Of a stretch of 64,000 nucleotides of DNA, positions 33,246 to 46,242 are shown one piece after another. Origin of the DNA: Panicum virgatum (Eukaryota > Streptophyta > Magnoliopsida > Poales > Poaceae); assembly GCF_016808335.1 (NCBI RefSeq), contig NC_053153.1, forward strand, positions 26,832,090 to 26,896,089, written 5' to 3'. A program made the position numbers and the translations under genes. Positions within the stretch are counted from its first letter, which is position 1. The number at the start of each line of letters is the position of its first letter. The notes under the pieces are model-generated. The model was not told the DNA's origin. It was given only the letters and a program-made list of their open reading frames with translations, and did not search any database.

Positions 33246-35582
33246 CTAGTATAGTATATGTTTGATGCCATTGTGCCACATTTGAAATTAAATTCCATGA
33301 CAGCAGAACAAAATGCGAAGAGAACAGACTGAACACTGCAACACTAAAGTCCTAATCCACCACACATCTACAGTGATCTATCACCATCATCCAATCCGGC
33401 TCCTATGCATACAACTTTTATATGAATTGTGCACTGGAACATTAATCCATCAAAAACATATGGCTAATCTAGCATTATCATCAAAAGCACAAGTCTGCAA
33501 AAAGAAAAAAGCATGAAGTTCAGTATAAGCAGAGGAAACTTAGGGATGAGCTGCTGCCGAAACCTGCAGGTGGAGGACCTCGAGGCCAGCGTCAGGTCGT
33601 AGGAATCTGGTGGCAACATAAATTGTTCATGTGGGGTGTGATGATATGTCAGATGTTCTTGGCGTGCATATAAATGCCCAACATCATACTAATCCAAGAG
33701 TTGATACTATGTCAGAAAGAGTACTTCAATATTCCTTTTCTGATAGCGTTCAGCCATTCACACATATCCTAGCAAAATTTCAGTTCATGTTCTTGCCAAA
33801 GAAAAAAAGTAGAGTAAATGTTTTTTAGTCTATCCAACTTCTTGCCAAAAAAAAAGTAGAGAAAAAAGTAGTGACGGGATGCCAGGTAGAAGCGTCGCCG
33901 GGGGCGCGGAAAGGGCCACAGCCTCCAAATCCAGCCAGATAATCTACTTGTGGGCTGGTTCAAATTAGTTTCTGCATCAATTTTCCAAATTAGTTCAAAT
34001 TAGCTCAAACGGCGCAGTTCAGTCCCGTTAACCAAGGAAAGAAATTCTTGAGATCACCATAGTTACAGTTGTGCTATAATCTATTATCTATTATAAAAAG
34101 TAAAAGTGATTAAGTCAGGAAAGCTATTAACAACAGATAACAACTAAATCACATAAATTAACTTACATGAGAACCATCCTGCCAGTCTTAGGGAAATTGC
34201 AAAAGCCCCTACCTGGGTACCATTAGAACCCCTCAGTGCGGCCACCTCACCTTGGCACCGCCGCTCGCTGCTGTATGCCGCTGCCACCATGCACAGACAC
34301 CATGTGTCAAAATTGGTCTAAGCCTTAATGAAAATCTCATGTATGCCACACAACTAATAGGGGATCACACCTCATATTCCCTACACAAAAATATCCATGC
34401 TTTATGCTCGAAGGAGAAACAATACTAGCTGTCAACGATGCAAAAGGAACTAAAACCAATTGGCACAATTTTTGCATCCTATGCAGAACCCTAACAGTGG
34501 AACAAGAACAATCAAAGTCCATCAATTAAAAGCAATAGCAACTTCTATTTCGGCGTAACATAGCTTGCCTGGACATTTCATCAAACAAGCAGCAGGTAGG
34601 CACCCAAAGCAACACACCACGTGACTAAAAAAAGCTATTTGTAATCAATACGCAGCAACGCTCGACGACGATGAGCAGGATGATGAGGTGCTGCTGCGTT
34701 TCTCCACTCCAACGTGCTGAGCCGATCTCCGCTCCGCTCTACAGAGACAGAGAGAGAGAGAGAGAGCCGAGTCCATGACCTGGCCTGGGCGCCTGGCCGG
34801 GGTTCGCTTCGCAGGATCGTGGGCTTGGCGCCACCGTCTCGGGCCGGCTATCGCCAGGAAGGCCGCGCGGCGTGGGATACGCGCAGGCCGCGGCCGCCGT
34901 CTGCTGTCGTGGAAGGTTGCCGGGCCGTCTCGACGCGCTGGCGCCGCCGTCTCGACGTGAGGGTGTGGCCGCCGTCGGATTTCGTGGGGCTGCCTATCGC
35001 CAGTAAGGTCGCGCCCTGACCTGCTGCTGCGTGACTCGGCGACGCGTGAAGCTCCGGCAGCCGGAAGGAGGCGCGGCGTGGGTGGCAGCGGCCCCGGCCG
35101 GATCTGCGGCGGGTGGATTTCGGCATCAATCTGCGGCGGTGGAGAAGACGATGGGCGACGTGCGGGCCGCAGTCGCTGGGCGCAGTGCGCCCCCTCATCC
35201 GCCGCTGCCGGATCGGGAGGTTGGTGCGGCGCTGGGAGGGACTGGGGGCTGGCCAAAAAAAATGTGGCCGTGGTGGGGGGGAGCACCGTCGGAGGAGGCG
35301 AGCGCGGCCGGGAGGAGAGCAACAGCGCGGGGAGGGTCCGGCGCCAGGACGGGAGCTGGGCGGTGGAGGGGAGCGGCGCCGGGAGAGCGACGGCGCGGAG
35401 GGGTTGGGCGCCGGGAGGGGTGGGTATTGGGCTTCGCAGGAGCTGGGCGGTTAGGCGTGGGGACGTGGGGGAGGTAGTGGGGGATGTCGTCGCGGCGAAC
35501 CGGGTGCAGAAAACCGGAAGCGGCGACCGGGAGACGAGGCGGATCGGGTGTGCGGGCTGGCTCTCGGGTGTGGAATTGATTA

Positions 35583-35839
35583 CTCCCTCCTTCCCCGTTT
35601 ATAAGGCATGGTGGAACATGACACGGTCTTCTAAACAACACTTTGACCATTTATTTATCATATATTATATCACTTTTGATTATAAACTTATAATCATTGT
35701 AAAATATATTTGATTATGAATCCAATCATATGAAATTTGCATTATAAAAATAAAAATTTAATAGTCAAATTATTGGTAAAAAATGACAAGGTTTGAATCT
35801 TGATATACGTGTATGCCTTATAAACAGGGAAGGAGGGAG
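35583..35839 (+). mobile_element. Stowaway MITE, 257 bp
   Basis: Ends CTCCCTCCTTCCCCG and GGGAAGGAGGGAG with TA duplications at 35581-35582 and 35840-35841. Inverse orientation to the copy at 23812-24068. Confidence 0.9.
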
Positions 35840-35889
35840 TATTTCATAGCCAGGGTACTCAATAGACCTACTATATATATATATATATC

Positions 35890-37175
35890 AGTGAATTTAC
35901 TATCCATTAAGCTCATCCTCTTGGGCATGTATGCATTCTATTTTATCCATTACTATCAATATACAAATTAATTAATTTACCTAGTACCACCAGTATCCGA
36001 GCCTAAGCATATTCATCTATATGGATGATAAAGATACAAAATTGCTAGGAATTTTTTAAAGGTGGTCAAAGAATATCAAAGCGCCGCACATGTACATGTA
36101 CATATTGTGTTTCCACAACTAGATTCAAAATAATATAAAGGAGCATATGCAAATTCTAACGATGTGCAAAGGATCAAGCATATGTACAACTCTAACTTAT
36201 GACTTTGTGACTAAAATTGCCTACAACACCAACACACCGAGTTCCATAGTGTTTAGCATTTTGTAACGGACTAATGTGAAGTAGGAAGGCAAAAATCAGA
36301 AAACATCCATGATATTTTTGGGGCTGGTACAGAGTAAATATAATTGTGCCACAACAAAGTCATCATGAATCAAAATTAAAAAATGATAAATTTCCTCTAC
36401 TTATCCAAAATAGCAGAACAATGTCACGAACAGAATGCATTTTTTATTGAGTACACGTCACACCATATAGAATATGTACTTGCATGCGTTCTTCTACATA
36501 TCCTGATCTGCTGCACATCCCTACCTAGACACAAATCTCAAAAAAACATATACAGATAACGTCTACCCCAATACCCTAGTACTATAAATCTTCATTCGCT
36601 GAAGACAATAAAATCCAGGTCCATTGCCTGAAAAAATATCCATCTCTCCTTCTCAGCCCCGCGCCGCCCTTCCTCCCGAGCCCATTTCTCCACCATCTCT
36701 GATGCTGGAGCTGCTGAATCGAACCACCACTTGCCGCCGTAGCTTCGTCAGAGGTCACCATGATACTCCCCCGCCTCCACCACCGCCCACCGGATGTCTC
36801 CCACCATCTGCGACTAGCGGCATCCCGCCGCCCTTCCTCCCGAGCCCCTTTCTTAACCATCACCGGCGCCGAATCTATCTATGGCGAATGATCTACTACT
36901 AATTTGTTTAAAGAAACACATACATATGACAATAGATTACAGTGCAATAAATATAGATATTGTTATCAAATATGTATAAATGTACTGCTATTCAGCTTGT
37001 GAGTCGCATTTATAGAAAAATATTAAGCATTGGTAAGTGAGGATTGGATAAATATATTCTATAGGCACTAAGACAGGTTTACACCACGCTGTTGAAGTCT
37101 GAACGTAGAAATTAAATACACCAATTCCCACTGAAATAAAAAAACAGGATGCTTAATTTTAATTTCTTTGTGCCC
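35890..37175. other. intergenic, no gene recognised
   Basis: AT-rich, with a small C-rich stretch at 36640-36890 whose open frames (about 92 codons each strand) lack domains. CCGCCCTTCCTCCCGAGCCC occurs twice, at 36663 and 36829. Confidence 0.4.
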
Positions 37176-37179
37176 ACTC

Positions 37180-38066
37180 CACTACTACACTATTTTTTTC
37201 ACAGACGATCAAAAATCATTTTCAGAGGCGGCCAAGGGAAATCGCCTCTCAGCAAACACCTCTGAAAATGAGGTATTTTCAGAAGCGGTTTCCTGCCCGC
37301 CTCTGTTAATAAAATAAAAAAACAAAAAACCCATTAGGCCCGCCGAGCCCATCGAGACCCGCCGCACGCCGCGGTCGTGGCCGCTGGCCGCCCGGCGCTC
37401 GGGGCCACGCTGCCGCGTCTGCTCGAGCTCGTCGCCGTTGCTGCTGGAGGAGTCGCCGCGCCACTAGATTCGAGGTGGCGGCCGCTGGATCCGCCGCCGG
37501 AGACGAGCAAAGGGACGGATCCACCGCCAGAGGCAAGGTGGGGGCCAGATCCACCTCGCTCGCGCCGGATTCGCCCCGCTCGGGGCCGTCGGCCACCGCG
37601 CTGCTCGGGTTCCGGCTCCGGCTGGACCCTCCGCGCCGCTGGCCGCTGCGGCAGAACCCTCTGTGCCGCACGCGACCGCTGGGCCGCACCCTCCGCGCCG
37701 GCCGAGAACCCTTCGCGCTGGGTGAGAGAGGTCGGGAGTGAGAGAGATAGGGAGGGGAGAGAGACACAAAACAAACCCTAACTCAACCCAAACATATACA
37801 CCTAGAGTCATCTACCGGATCGGGTTGGACTTTTTCAAATCTGGCTGGGCTTGGTCTTTTAACTGAGACAGACATATGTAATAGAACCGCCTCTGAAAAT
37901 ATGAGTATTAACAGAGGCGGTCATCTGTTAATCGATTTTCCGAGGCAGTTTCTGTTAATAAGAAATGTCCGCATCTGAAAATAGTAGCATTAACAGAGGC
38001 GGTTATTTTTTTTTGCCCGCCTCAGAGCTCCTAAAAAATTACTGTTAATCAGTTTTTGTAGTAGTG
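37180..38066. mobile_element. non-autonomous CACTA element
   Basis: Ends CACTACTACAC and, reverse complemented, CACTACTACAAAAACTG, with the 3-bp duplication CTC at 37177-37179 and 38067-38069. Subterminal regions carry many copies of CAGAGGCGG and CGCCTCTGAAAAT in both orientations, as expected for transposase-binding repeats of CACTA elements. The GC-rich core (37340-37790) has open frames in both strands but no recognised domain and may be captured host sequence. Confidence 0.87.
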
Positions 38067-38129
38067 CTCCCTACTGAAAACAAATACTGCGCTGTTGGTA
38101 AGTGAAGTCAAGATTTTACGTAAACTAGG

Positions 38130-38218
38130 TAGGGATGGCAATTGGACCCGCGGGTGCACCCGCACCCGCCCGAAACTAACAAGGCCGAGCCCAAATTGAG
38201 TAAGCCCAGCCCAATATG

Positions 38219-38304
<86 letters not shown>

Positions 38305-39264
38305 AATCCTAGTCTATCTCTCACTCTCAGTCTCACCCCTCCCTCACCCGGCGGTCGCTCGGCGGCTTGGCGCCCATCACCCCCATTCCCCATCCCAATT
38401 CCCTCCCCTAACCTCTCTCCCTCGGCTTCCCGCCTTGCCCCTGCGGCGCGGGATGGCCAGCGCGCGCCGCTTGCCCCTACGACGCCGGATCTCCCCACCT
38501 CAGGCACGACCCGTGGCAGCCGGCGGCTTGCACCTACGGCGCGCGGCGGCCGGCAGCTTGCCCCGGCGGCCGGATCTCTCCACCTCCGCCAGGACCGCCA
38601 CGAGCATGAAGGCGTGCGCGGTGCGGGAGTACCGGCGCATTCGCTCCTTCATGTCGCAGCCGGACTCCCAGGGGACCATGGCGGCGAAGGCGCGGGGGCC
38701 CACCGTGAACCTCTCCTCCTTCCTCTTCCTTTGATCCTTTCCCCCTTGGCGTCCTCCTCCTCCTTGGCCTGGTGCTGGTCGGCGCCTCGGCGGCGTCGAG
38801 CTGCGGCGGCAGTCGCCCTCCTCCTTGGCTCCCCTCTCCTCTGTGGTGGAGAGATCCGACCGCCGGGGCAAGCTGCCGGCCGGATCTCCCCAGTCCCCTC
38901 ACCAGCACAGCCGACCGCGGTCGGATCTCCCCAGTCCCCTCACCAACACAGCCGACCGCGTACACGGCGCGGTGGCGGAGGTGGGGCCTGCGGGCACGGC
39001 GTGGTGGCGGCGGCCTCCAACACGGCGGAGGCAGCGATCTTCGGGCATGTCGCGGCGGCTGTGGCCTCGAGCACGATGAAGGCGGTGGCGAAGTCGACGA
39101 AACCCGCAGGTGCCTGAGACCCTCCCGAAACCCGACGGGTGCGGGTGCGGGTCCAGAAATCCACCCGCGGGTCTTGCCGCGGGCAGGTTTTCCCCTGCTC
39201 CGCGGGTGTGGCCGCGGGTGGGTTTTTGCCAAACCCGCACCCGCACCTGCGGGTGCCATCCCTA
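38130..39264. mobile_element. non-autonomous hAT element
   Basis: Ends TAGGGATGGCAATTGG and, reverse complemented, TAGGGATGGCACCCG, with a perfect 8-bp duplication AAACTAGG at 38122-38129 and 39265-39272. Subterminal CCCGCGGGTG and CGGGTGCGGGTG repeats are present. The interior has an 80-bp TA tract and a GC-rich core. One minus-strand frame near 38614-38740 reads [20 protein letters not shown] and may be a captured host fragment that I cannot identify. Confidence 0.88.
38221..38300. repeat. (TA)n microsatellite inside the hAT element
   Basis: About 80 bp of TA repeat. Confidence 0.95.
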
Positions 39265-39267
39265 AAA

Positions 39268-42200
39268 CTAGGTCTGTGCCCGTGCGTTGCTAGGAGTGGC
39301 AACAAAAAATTTCATAGCAATACAAAAATTGTGGAAAAGAAGGTGCTATTACTAGCATATTGGATGCATGTAGGATACCCCAGCTTGTGAGGATCCATCA
39401 CATACAAGTGCTATGTGTTAGCCTTTTATTTAGTAAATGCAGCAAACAAAATAAATTGCCCATGCTGAGTTCTCCACAGTGAACTATAACAGGCAAATAA
39501 CTCTCCCAGAGAAGAGCCAAACACTTACACTCAACTCAATGCAGGAATATGTATAGCTCAGTTGAGAATATAGCCAACTCCATGTATATTTATAGTTTTC
39601 ACCAAATTAAAGAATGTTCCAGCAGGCCTGACTTACAAATAAGTATAATTCCATACAACTAAGTTATAATATATTGTTTATTACATCATTAGTTAGAGCA
39701 CCATCAGCAATAAAATTGTTTGGATGAAATAAACTATTTTGCTCAAATATAGTATCTCAAATTGTGGAATTTTGTCTTCACTGAAACAAGCTAACTCGAT
39801 ACATCACGATGAATTAGCGCCACCTCCATCAGCTATGTGAACCCCAGAAAAGCTATGGGCTTGCAATGATTTAGATGACACAAGAGATAGCCTGACAGAA
39901 GAGAAAGCATTTAGTCATTTTTAGTAAAACACATCAAAAAACGACATTGACCACATGCTATTAGGCATATGTGCATTCAGCCACCCAAGCAAATGTTCAG
40001 TTCCGACTTCTGAAACCAGTAAAAAACATATATGAAAAATACTCTCTCAGATGAGACCAAATTAAGGGATTGGATATTGCAAACAATGTATTCAATGATA
40101 AGCTCAACTTGGAAACAACAGAATGATGCCACAATCAGATACATTGTATGAAATATATGGTAATTTGCATTCGGCTTAAACATTTTTCATGCTAGGGCAG
40201 GAACCCAATTCAAATATTAGTACATCCAGAGGTACGACAAAACTCATACACAATTAGTTGTCAGTACAGACACAATTTGCTAATCAAAGTTTAGAGCATG
40301 CAAAGTGCAAACAAAAAGGCAAGAAGTTTGGAGATTTTTTTCAAGACTTCTTCAGAAAGCATGTGAAAAATGATCATGCCATGACTCTGAGTAGCAAGTG
40401 AAAAGTGCACAATGTCAATATATAACAGAATGAATTTAAAAACAATGGTTTCATCTAGAAAAAAAAATGCCCAGAACTAAATTGCTGGATACAGACAACA
40501 TATTCTATTATTAAGAACACCATGAGCAGTAACCGTACCTTGCAGTAAGCACTCTATGCAATCATGCTTCAAGTTCCCTTTCAATTTGGTATAGTTCCTC
40601 TACAGCAATCCCTCCTCAATCTTCTCACCTCTCATATTTCTAAGTAAAATCATTTGTTGACTTTAAAAACACAACACGTCCTCAACTGCTGGCATTTCAA
40701 TCATGAAGTGGTAAATGCACATTATTTATATGGAGTCACAATTTATTAGTTGGAGCAGTTGGCCATCTAAATAGGGATGACAAATTACCTACATTTTGAT
40801 TGATAGTGTCAGGTAGAAACAAAGGGTTCTCGAACCTAGATCATAAATATGCTTCTTGTCATCTGAATTATCCGATCATAACATATCTGAATTATCCAAT
40901 CATAACATATCCATACCTGCACAAGTTTCTTATAAGGGAACAATTCTAATCAACTCTCTTTTTTCTCCACAAAGAGAAACAATATTTTCATCTGTCAAAT
41001 ATATCTGTGAGATCAAGGTAGAATGAGCCCTACTTTTGACATAGCAGTGTGATATCTGCAGTGAAAATTGTAGATGGCAACAAATGCAATATCTAAAGCA
41101 AAACTCAAATTAATCAAATAGAATTGGTGCTCAACATGAAATTAAACCAAGCTTCGACAACAAGCGAGAGACATGTAGATCTCACCATCTACAACCAAGC
41201 AAGTAGGAAAAGATGGGATTTCGTTTTATCCTTACAGCAGTAAAAATAAGGAGACTGCATGGGTCAGGACTCTGGCAGCTTACCAAGTTAGACGATGGAG
41301 ATTCTGCCGAACATCTTGCAAGCAGTGCAGGCACCATAGTTGTGTCACGGCTTTTGATTGCTCGCAAGCTTGCTGTTCCTGCAGTTCCTTGTAGGTAAAG
41401 CTGGAGTGAGTCGAGCTTTGCTTGGCTTTGTTGCCGGCGGCTGATGGCGTTGACCCCCAAGTGCTGCTGCCCGCGCCTACTGCTGCACCTCTAAAGGCTT
41501 GATCCGGTAGGAAATTTCACAAATTGAGACTGGAAACTGAAAAATAGATTGAATCTAAGAAGAAAAACTTGAGCAACATCACGATACCTAGTGAACGCCG
41601 CTGCGGCCGCTGCCTGTGCTGTGCATACGCCACATCTGCTCCTCGTGGAAGCGCCCCTCCCCACACCACTGCCTTGGGCCTTGATGTCGCCTTGGCATTC
41701 GCCGGCGGCGCTCCTTGGGGCAGCGCACCCTACCTCCGCCGCCAGCAGTCCTAGGGGCTGCGCCGCTGATGTTGGGGCCCCAGTCGTTGCGTACGCTCCT
41801 CTGGACCGCGGGCGCGCCGATGTGAGAGACATGCTGCTGGATCCGCGGCAGACCGGCGCAGACCGGCGCCAAGGGTTTCACCCGATAGGGGTGGAGGAGG
41901 AGGAGGCAGACCGGCGCAGTCTTCGGCGACAGGCCGTCGCGAGGCATGGGCGCGGGGGCAATCTGAGGGGGAGAGCTATGGAAGGACAGCGCGGCACGTT
42001 GAGAGGCGTGGTGGGAACGGTTAGTGGCGGCGGCCGTGGAGTCGAGCGCGGGCAGAGCGCAAGGGCGGCAGCAAGGTGGGGGAGACGGCGACGGCGGCGA
42101 GGGCGCGGTTGGGGGCGCCGGCAGCATGCGGGGGTGGGGGGTGGCGGAAAAGCTATTTATCGCGCGAGCGAAAAAAAGCGGCGCTATCGCAGAAGGGGGA

Positions 42201-42846
42201 ACTGTTCTTCTTCTCCGAGCACGGGGGTTGAAAGCGGTGGTTGGTGGGCGGCCTCGCCGGCGGCCGGGGTGGTGGAGGGCGACGGTAGCCTTATGAATCC
42301 GGGTTGCTGGGGTGGGACAGCTCTAAGGTCGTCGGACCTAGAGGAGGGCTCGGCAGCGATGGCGGCCCGACGGTGGAGGCGGTTCGGCCGGCGGAGGGCG
42401 CGGCGGCGCTCCGGACCCCCGGTGGGCGGTGCCGACGGCGGGGGCGAGAAGAGGCGGCGCGGCGGCGGCTGGATGGCGCGACGACGAGCTCGGTTGGCGT
42501 CGGCGGCGGTGGAGGGTGGCGGCGGAGGCGCCGCAGCCTGGGAGGCGGGGAGGCAAGGGAGCAAGGGCGGGCGGCGGCCGGCTCTGCCTTCTGCGATGTG
42601 GCGCGCCCCCCTCGCATATGCGGGGAATAGATCCCCCGGGGTGGGGGGGGGGAGGTCGGTCCGAGTGCAAGGGTGAGGGAGGCGGGGGATGGAATCGTCG
42701 GGCGAGGGTGGGAGACCGCGAGGCGGAACTGCGCGAGGAGCGGCGGACGGACGAATGAATCTTGGAGGAATATTCGGATGACCAAAAAAAGTGACCCTTA
42801 GGGTCTTTTTAGTAGTAGATAAAGATAGAGAAGAGATAGAGATAGA
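39268..42846 (-). mobile_element. non-autonomous Helitron
   Basis: On the minus strand the 3' end reads TAGCAACGCACGGGCACAGA then CCTAG, followed by T. This matches the grass Helitron end with a CCGT...ACGG hairpin, here slightly mutated, and a CTAG terminus. The 5' end reads TCTATCTCTATCTCTTCTC, followed by TACTACTAAAAAGACC and TTTTTTTGGTCATCC, typical of grass Helitrons, and is preceded by A. No Rep/helicase is present. The interior is AT-rich (39300-41400) then GC-rich (41590-42700), with no frame I can identify, so any captured genes are unrecognised. The 5' coordinate is uncertain by a few bases. Confidence 0.68.
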
Positions 42847-43063
42847 TATTTGCCATGACACACTTTCAAGTGTGCTTAGCATTGGTGGTCGGAGTGGTAC
42901 ATAAACAAGACATATGGGCACATTGTTTAATGTTATTTGTCCCATTGTTGTAGATTATTTTGCGCTTTATCGTGATTACATTAGATTTTCCCTTAGATTA
43001 GATGGCTATGGCATGATGTGCATTGAACTTCTCCTTGCCCCGGCCTCGGTCATCATCAGTTCA

Positions 43064-44339
43064 TCACTGGATGGAACAACTGCCAGGATTCTCATCCGGC
43101 TGGCCACCGTATGGATAGTAGTCCTCTCGCTGGCCGCCGTATGGATAGTAACCCTCCGGCTCGGGTTCCGGCGGTGGGTACGCCGGCCGCCAGTACTGCT
43201 GCCCGAAACAATCTCCTCCTTGATGCGTATACAAGGCGCCCACCGGCGGTGGGTACTGTCCGTAGCATTCACCTCCTTCAGGCATATAGAAATCCCCCGA
43301 CGGTGGGGCGGGCGCTGCCCAGTGTTGGTCGCCGTACCCTCCTTCCGGCGGAGGGCCACCGTACGACGACAACGACGCGGGCGGAGACGGAGGCATGCCA
43401 CCACTGCTTGACGACAGCGGGACCGTCGAGTGGTTGCTAGCGTAGTCGGTAGCCGCCGCCGCCGCCTCCTCCCACGGCTCCGCGTGCGCCGTCGCCCAGT
43501 ACCCGTACATCTCCTGCGTCTGCTCCGCCGCCGCTCGCGCCGCGGCCGCCTTCCGCTGCTCGTGCTCGTACCCTGCCGGCATGTCTCGCCCCGCGCTCCT
43601 GGGGTCGCTGACGACCCTGATGGCCTTCCTCGTCCTGACCTCGAGGCTCGTCGCCACCGCCGAGGCGTCCGCCGTGCCGGTGACCTCCACCCGGCGCCCC
43701 GGCACGTCAGTGGTCACCGCGTCCACGCCTGCACGCACGCACGGAAGTCGAACGCGCGCGCACAGGACGTGCGGCGTCATGTTCCGAGCAGATGAGAAAG
43801 GTGAACAAGCTAAGCACACGCGCGCGCGTGTACCTGGGATCTCCATGACGCGCCTCTCGACCTTCTCGGCGCAGGACCTGCAGTGGAGGTCCATCTCCAG
43901 GACGATGGGCGGCGCCGGAGCTGGAGAGTAAGCTGGCGCGCCACCAGCAGGCGACGGCGGATTAGCGTAGACGCTGCCGCTGGCGCCGGCGGCCGCCGCC
44001 TGCCCCTCCTCCTCCACGCCGTCGCTCACGACCCTGACGGCCTTGTTCGTCTTGGCTCGGAGCCGCGCCATGACCGCCGCCGCGTCGGCCGTGCCCTCGA
44101 CCACCACGAGCCCGGTCTCGTAGGACGCGGTCACGCTCTCCGCCCCTGCACGCTCAGCTCCGGCGAGCAAAAGATGAGGGAGAGATGAGACGATCGCAGG
44201 CGCATGCATGGATGGTATATATATACATGGAGGTCGGCAGCCAGGGTGCGTACGCACCAGGCATCTTCATGATGGCTTTCCGGATCTTCTTGGCGCAGCT
44301 GTCGCAGTGCACGTCCATGGCGAGGATGACAGGCGCCAT
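43064..44339 (-). CDS. two-HMA isoprenylated heavy-metal-associated protein (HIPP)
   Basis: Three exons on the minus strand: 44258-44339, 43834-44145 and 43064-43728, with GT-AG introns of 112 and 105 bp. The frame closes to 352 residues. HMA1 starts at the N-terminus (MAPVILAMDV) with C12 and C15. A 40-residue A/P/G-rich linker leads to HMA2 (about 107-172), with CRSC at C116 and C119. The long tail is rich in P, G and Y, with repeats such as YYPYGGQ, and ends in the CaaX box CSIQ. Both introns follow the glycine-codon position also used in the gene at 26215. A metallochaperone or scaffold role on membranes or in the nucleus is expected from the family. Compared with its relative it lacks the lysine-rich segments. 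Confidence 0.92.
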
Positions 44340-44480
44340 TGCCGGTGCAGTGCTCGATCTAGCTATCTCGTCGTCGATCCGAGCTCGACACCACCAGTCG
44401 ATCTACTCGGCGTGTGCGTACTTGCTCTCTGTGTATGGGTGTGCTGTGTTGTGCATGGCCTGTTGGCTCTCGATCGGAGT

Positions 44481-44490
44481 TTATATATAC
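44481..44490 (-). promoter_or_regulatory. TATA box of the HIPP gene at 43064-44339
   Basis: Minus-strand GTATATATAA about 145 bp upstream of the ATG. The context fits a leader of roughly 110 bp. Confidence 0.65.
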
Positions 44491-44644
44491 GGGAGCGCGG
44501 AGGTGATGATCGATCACCGTACGTGCGCGAGGATCGTGGAAACATTGATGAGTTTATCTCCTTTTCGTTTCATCAGAAAGGAAAGGAATCACGGAGAATC
44601 AATCAGCAGATCAAAGCTGCAATTATTCAGCAATTACCTCTCCC

Positions 44645-46238
44645 GCGATACGATTTGGAATGAGCCAATGAGGGTTTATTAGGAAAAGAGTTTTGGGAGG
44701 CAAGACTGAATACCTATCATGTACTATGTCAACTGCATTTTTTTAGTAAAATGCACGGGGTCTGTAACCTAGTTGACATGTTCTTTTTAGCTCCATGAAC
44801 TTCAAAACTACGGATTGAGCCCCCTAAATTATTTAAGTGTGTCACTTGAGGTCCAAAACGTCTCTGACCGGCATTAACTGCCTACGTGGACCGCACGTCC
44901 TATCCTACGTGGGCCGCCACCTAGGTGTTTGTGGTTGTGGTGCTCTCCCGGCCTCTTGCGGGACTTCGCAGCCTACGCCAGGGCTTCTTCACCGGGGACT
45001 GTCACTGCGCCTGGCGTCGCCGACTTGGCCGCCATCGCCGGCGGATCCCGGCACCACGAGTTGTCATGACGGAGGCTGTGGCTGCGGCGGCCCTGGCTCA
45101 GCCGCCCGCTCCACCGCCCATAGAGGAATGATGCCCACACGACGATGCGGTCGAGGTATTCGCGCAGCCACCGGCCCGCGGGACCCACCGCCTCCGCTAG
45201 AGCTTTGCCGCGCAATCGGGGAAGTTCTTTGGCAGAGCCGCCAACTCCGCCGCACGCACGAGCCGTTGCCGCATGCGAGCCACGGCGAGCTCTGCAGCTG
45301 GCCGCTCTACCGCGGACGGGCAAGACTCGGGTTAGTTTTGAGCTAGCTTCGCCCCTGTTTGTCAGTGTTGGTTGTCATTGTGTTTTAGGTTAGTTGTTTG
45401 GGGGGACACGTTTCAAGTTTTTCGCTGGTTTTCCTTAATTAGCCATGTGTTTGTATGTTTTTAGACCCAATTTACCTTATAAACTGGGCCAATTCTATTC
45501 TTCTTAAGTGAACTGCAGCAGCTCTCTGCCCTCTTCGAGGGTTCTCATATTATGTGTGCACATCCTTTCAAAATGTAGAACCACGACACCACAACTTGCA
45601 CACATCGATCACGATCTTGTTTGGGTGAAAGGGTGCACCAAATAAGCCCAATGAAGCTGGCTTGTGAGATGCATTATTGGACTTATATGCTAGACCTCAT
45701 ATCCAACTTCATGTGGACGGATTACCCAATTGGGCATTCTGCACGAAATGCGACATTCTTACTTTTTTTATTTAGGTCCTAGGATCTTCAATTCAGTTGC
45801 TCTTCGGTATTGCTTGCACCCTTCCTTCTTATCACAGGAAATGCCACATATGGTTGAAAGGATTATGCATCTAGATTTGCTCTTCGGTATTGCTATGGAC
45901 CCTTCCAAATTGTAAGTCGCTTTAGCAAATCTGATGCATAATTTTTGCTATGCATTTAGAGATAGTGTTTATCTAGATACATAATAAAATCTATGTATCT
46001 AGATTTGCCAAAATAACTAACAATTTGGAACGGAGGTAAGGGCGACGCCATTGTTGTCCTTCCCTGGTGCACATGCACCATGGTGAATTTTTTTCATAGT
46101 AGTTAACTGAATTTTACCATGTAAACTACATAGATTATCTATTAGCCAATGGAGAGTGCATCCGGATCCATTCTATCCTGGCTTCGCCCGGAGGGAGTAA
46201 TAACCAAGAAAAAAAAACTTTGTATTTTTCCTGGAACT
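44645..46238. other. intergenic, no gene recognised
   Basis: About 44740-44890 resembles dispersed grass repeat text (for example CCATGAACTTCAAAACTACG). A GC-rich piece at 44880-45330 has overlapping unrecognised frames on both strands. No gene supported. Confidence 0.4.
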
Positions 46239-46242
46239 CTAA

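Larger units (their letters stand above)
31360..35870. mobile_element. putative element between (TA)n tracts
   Basis: The left end (CTAATCTCTACCCTAGGTAT then GAAA) and the right end read in reverse complement (CTATTGAGTACCCTGGCTAT then GAAA) match at 18 of 24 positions. Both then run into ACCCGAG and GCCCG. Each end abuts a TA microsatellite (31295-31358 and 35872-35888). The interior has GC-rich ends (31390-31930, 34680-35570) and an AT-rich centre with no recognised gene. A Stowaway MITE is nested at 35583-35839 near the right end. Class unknown; insertion into TA repeats is known for some plant MITEs. Confidence 0.45.

Noticed and set aside
34645..35322. 225-codon minus-strand frame
   Set aside because: GC-rich low-complexity translation inside a putative transposon, with comparable frames on the other strand.
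41591..42676. 361-codon plus-strand frame
   Set aside because: Located in the GC-rich part of the Helitron with frames of similar length on the minus strand. No domain recognised.
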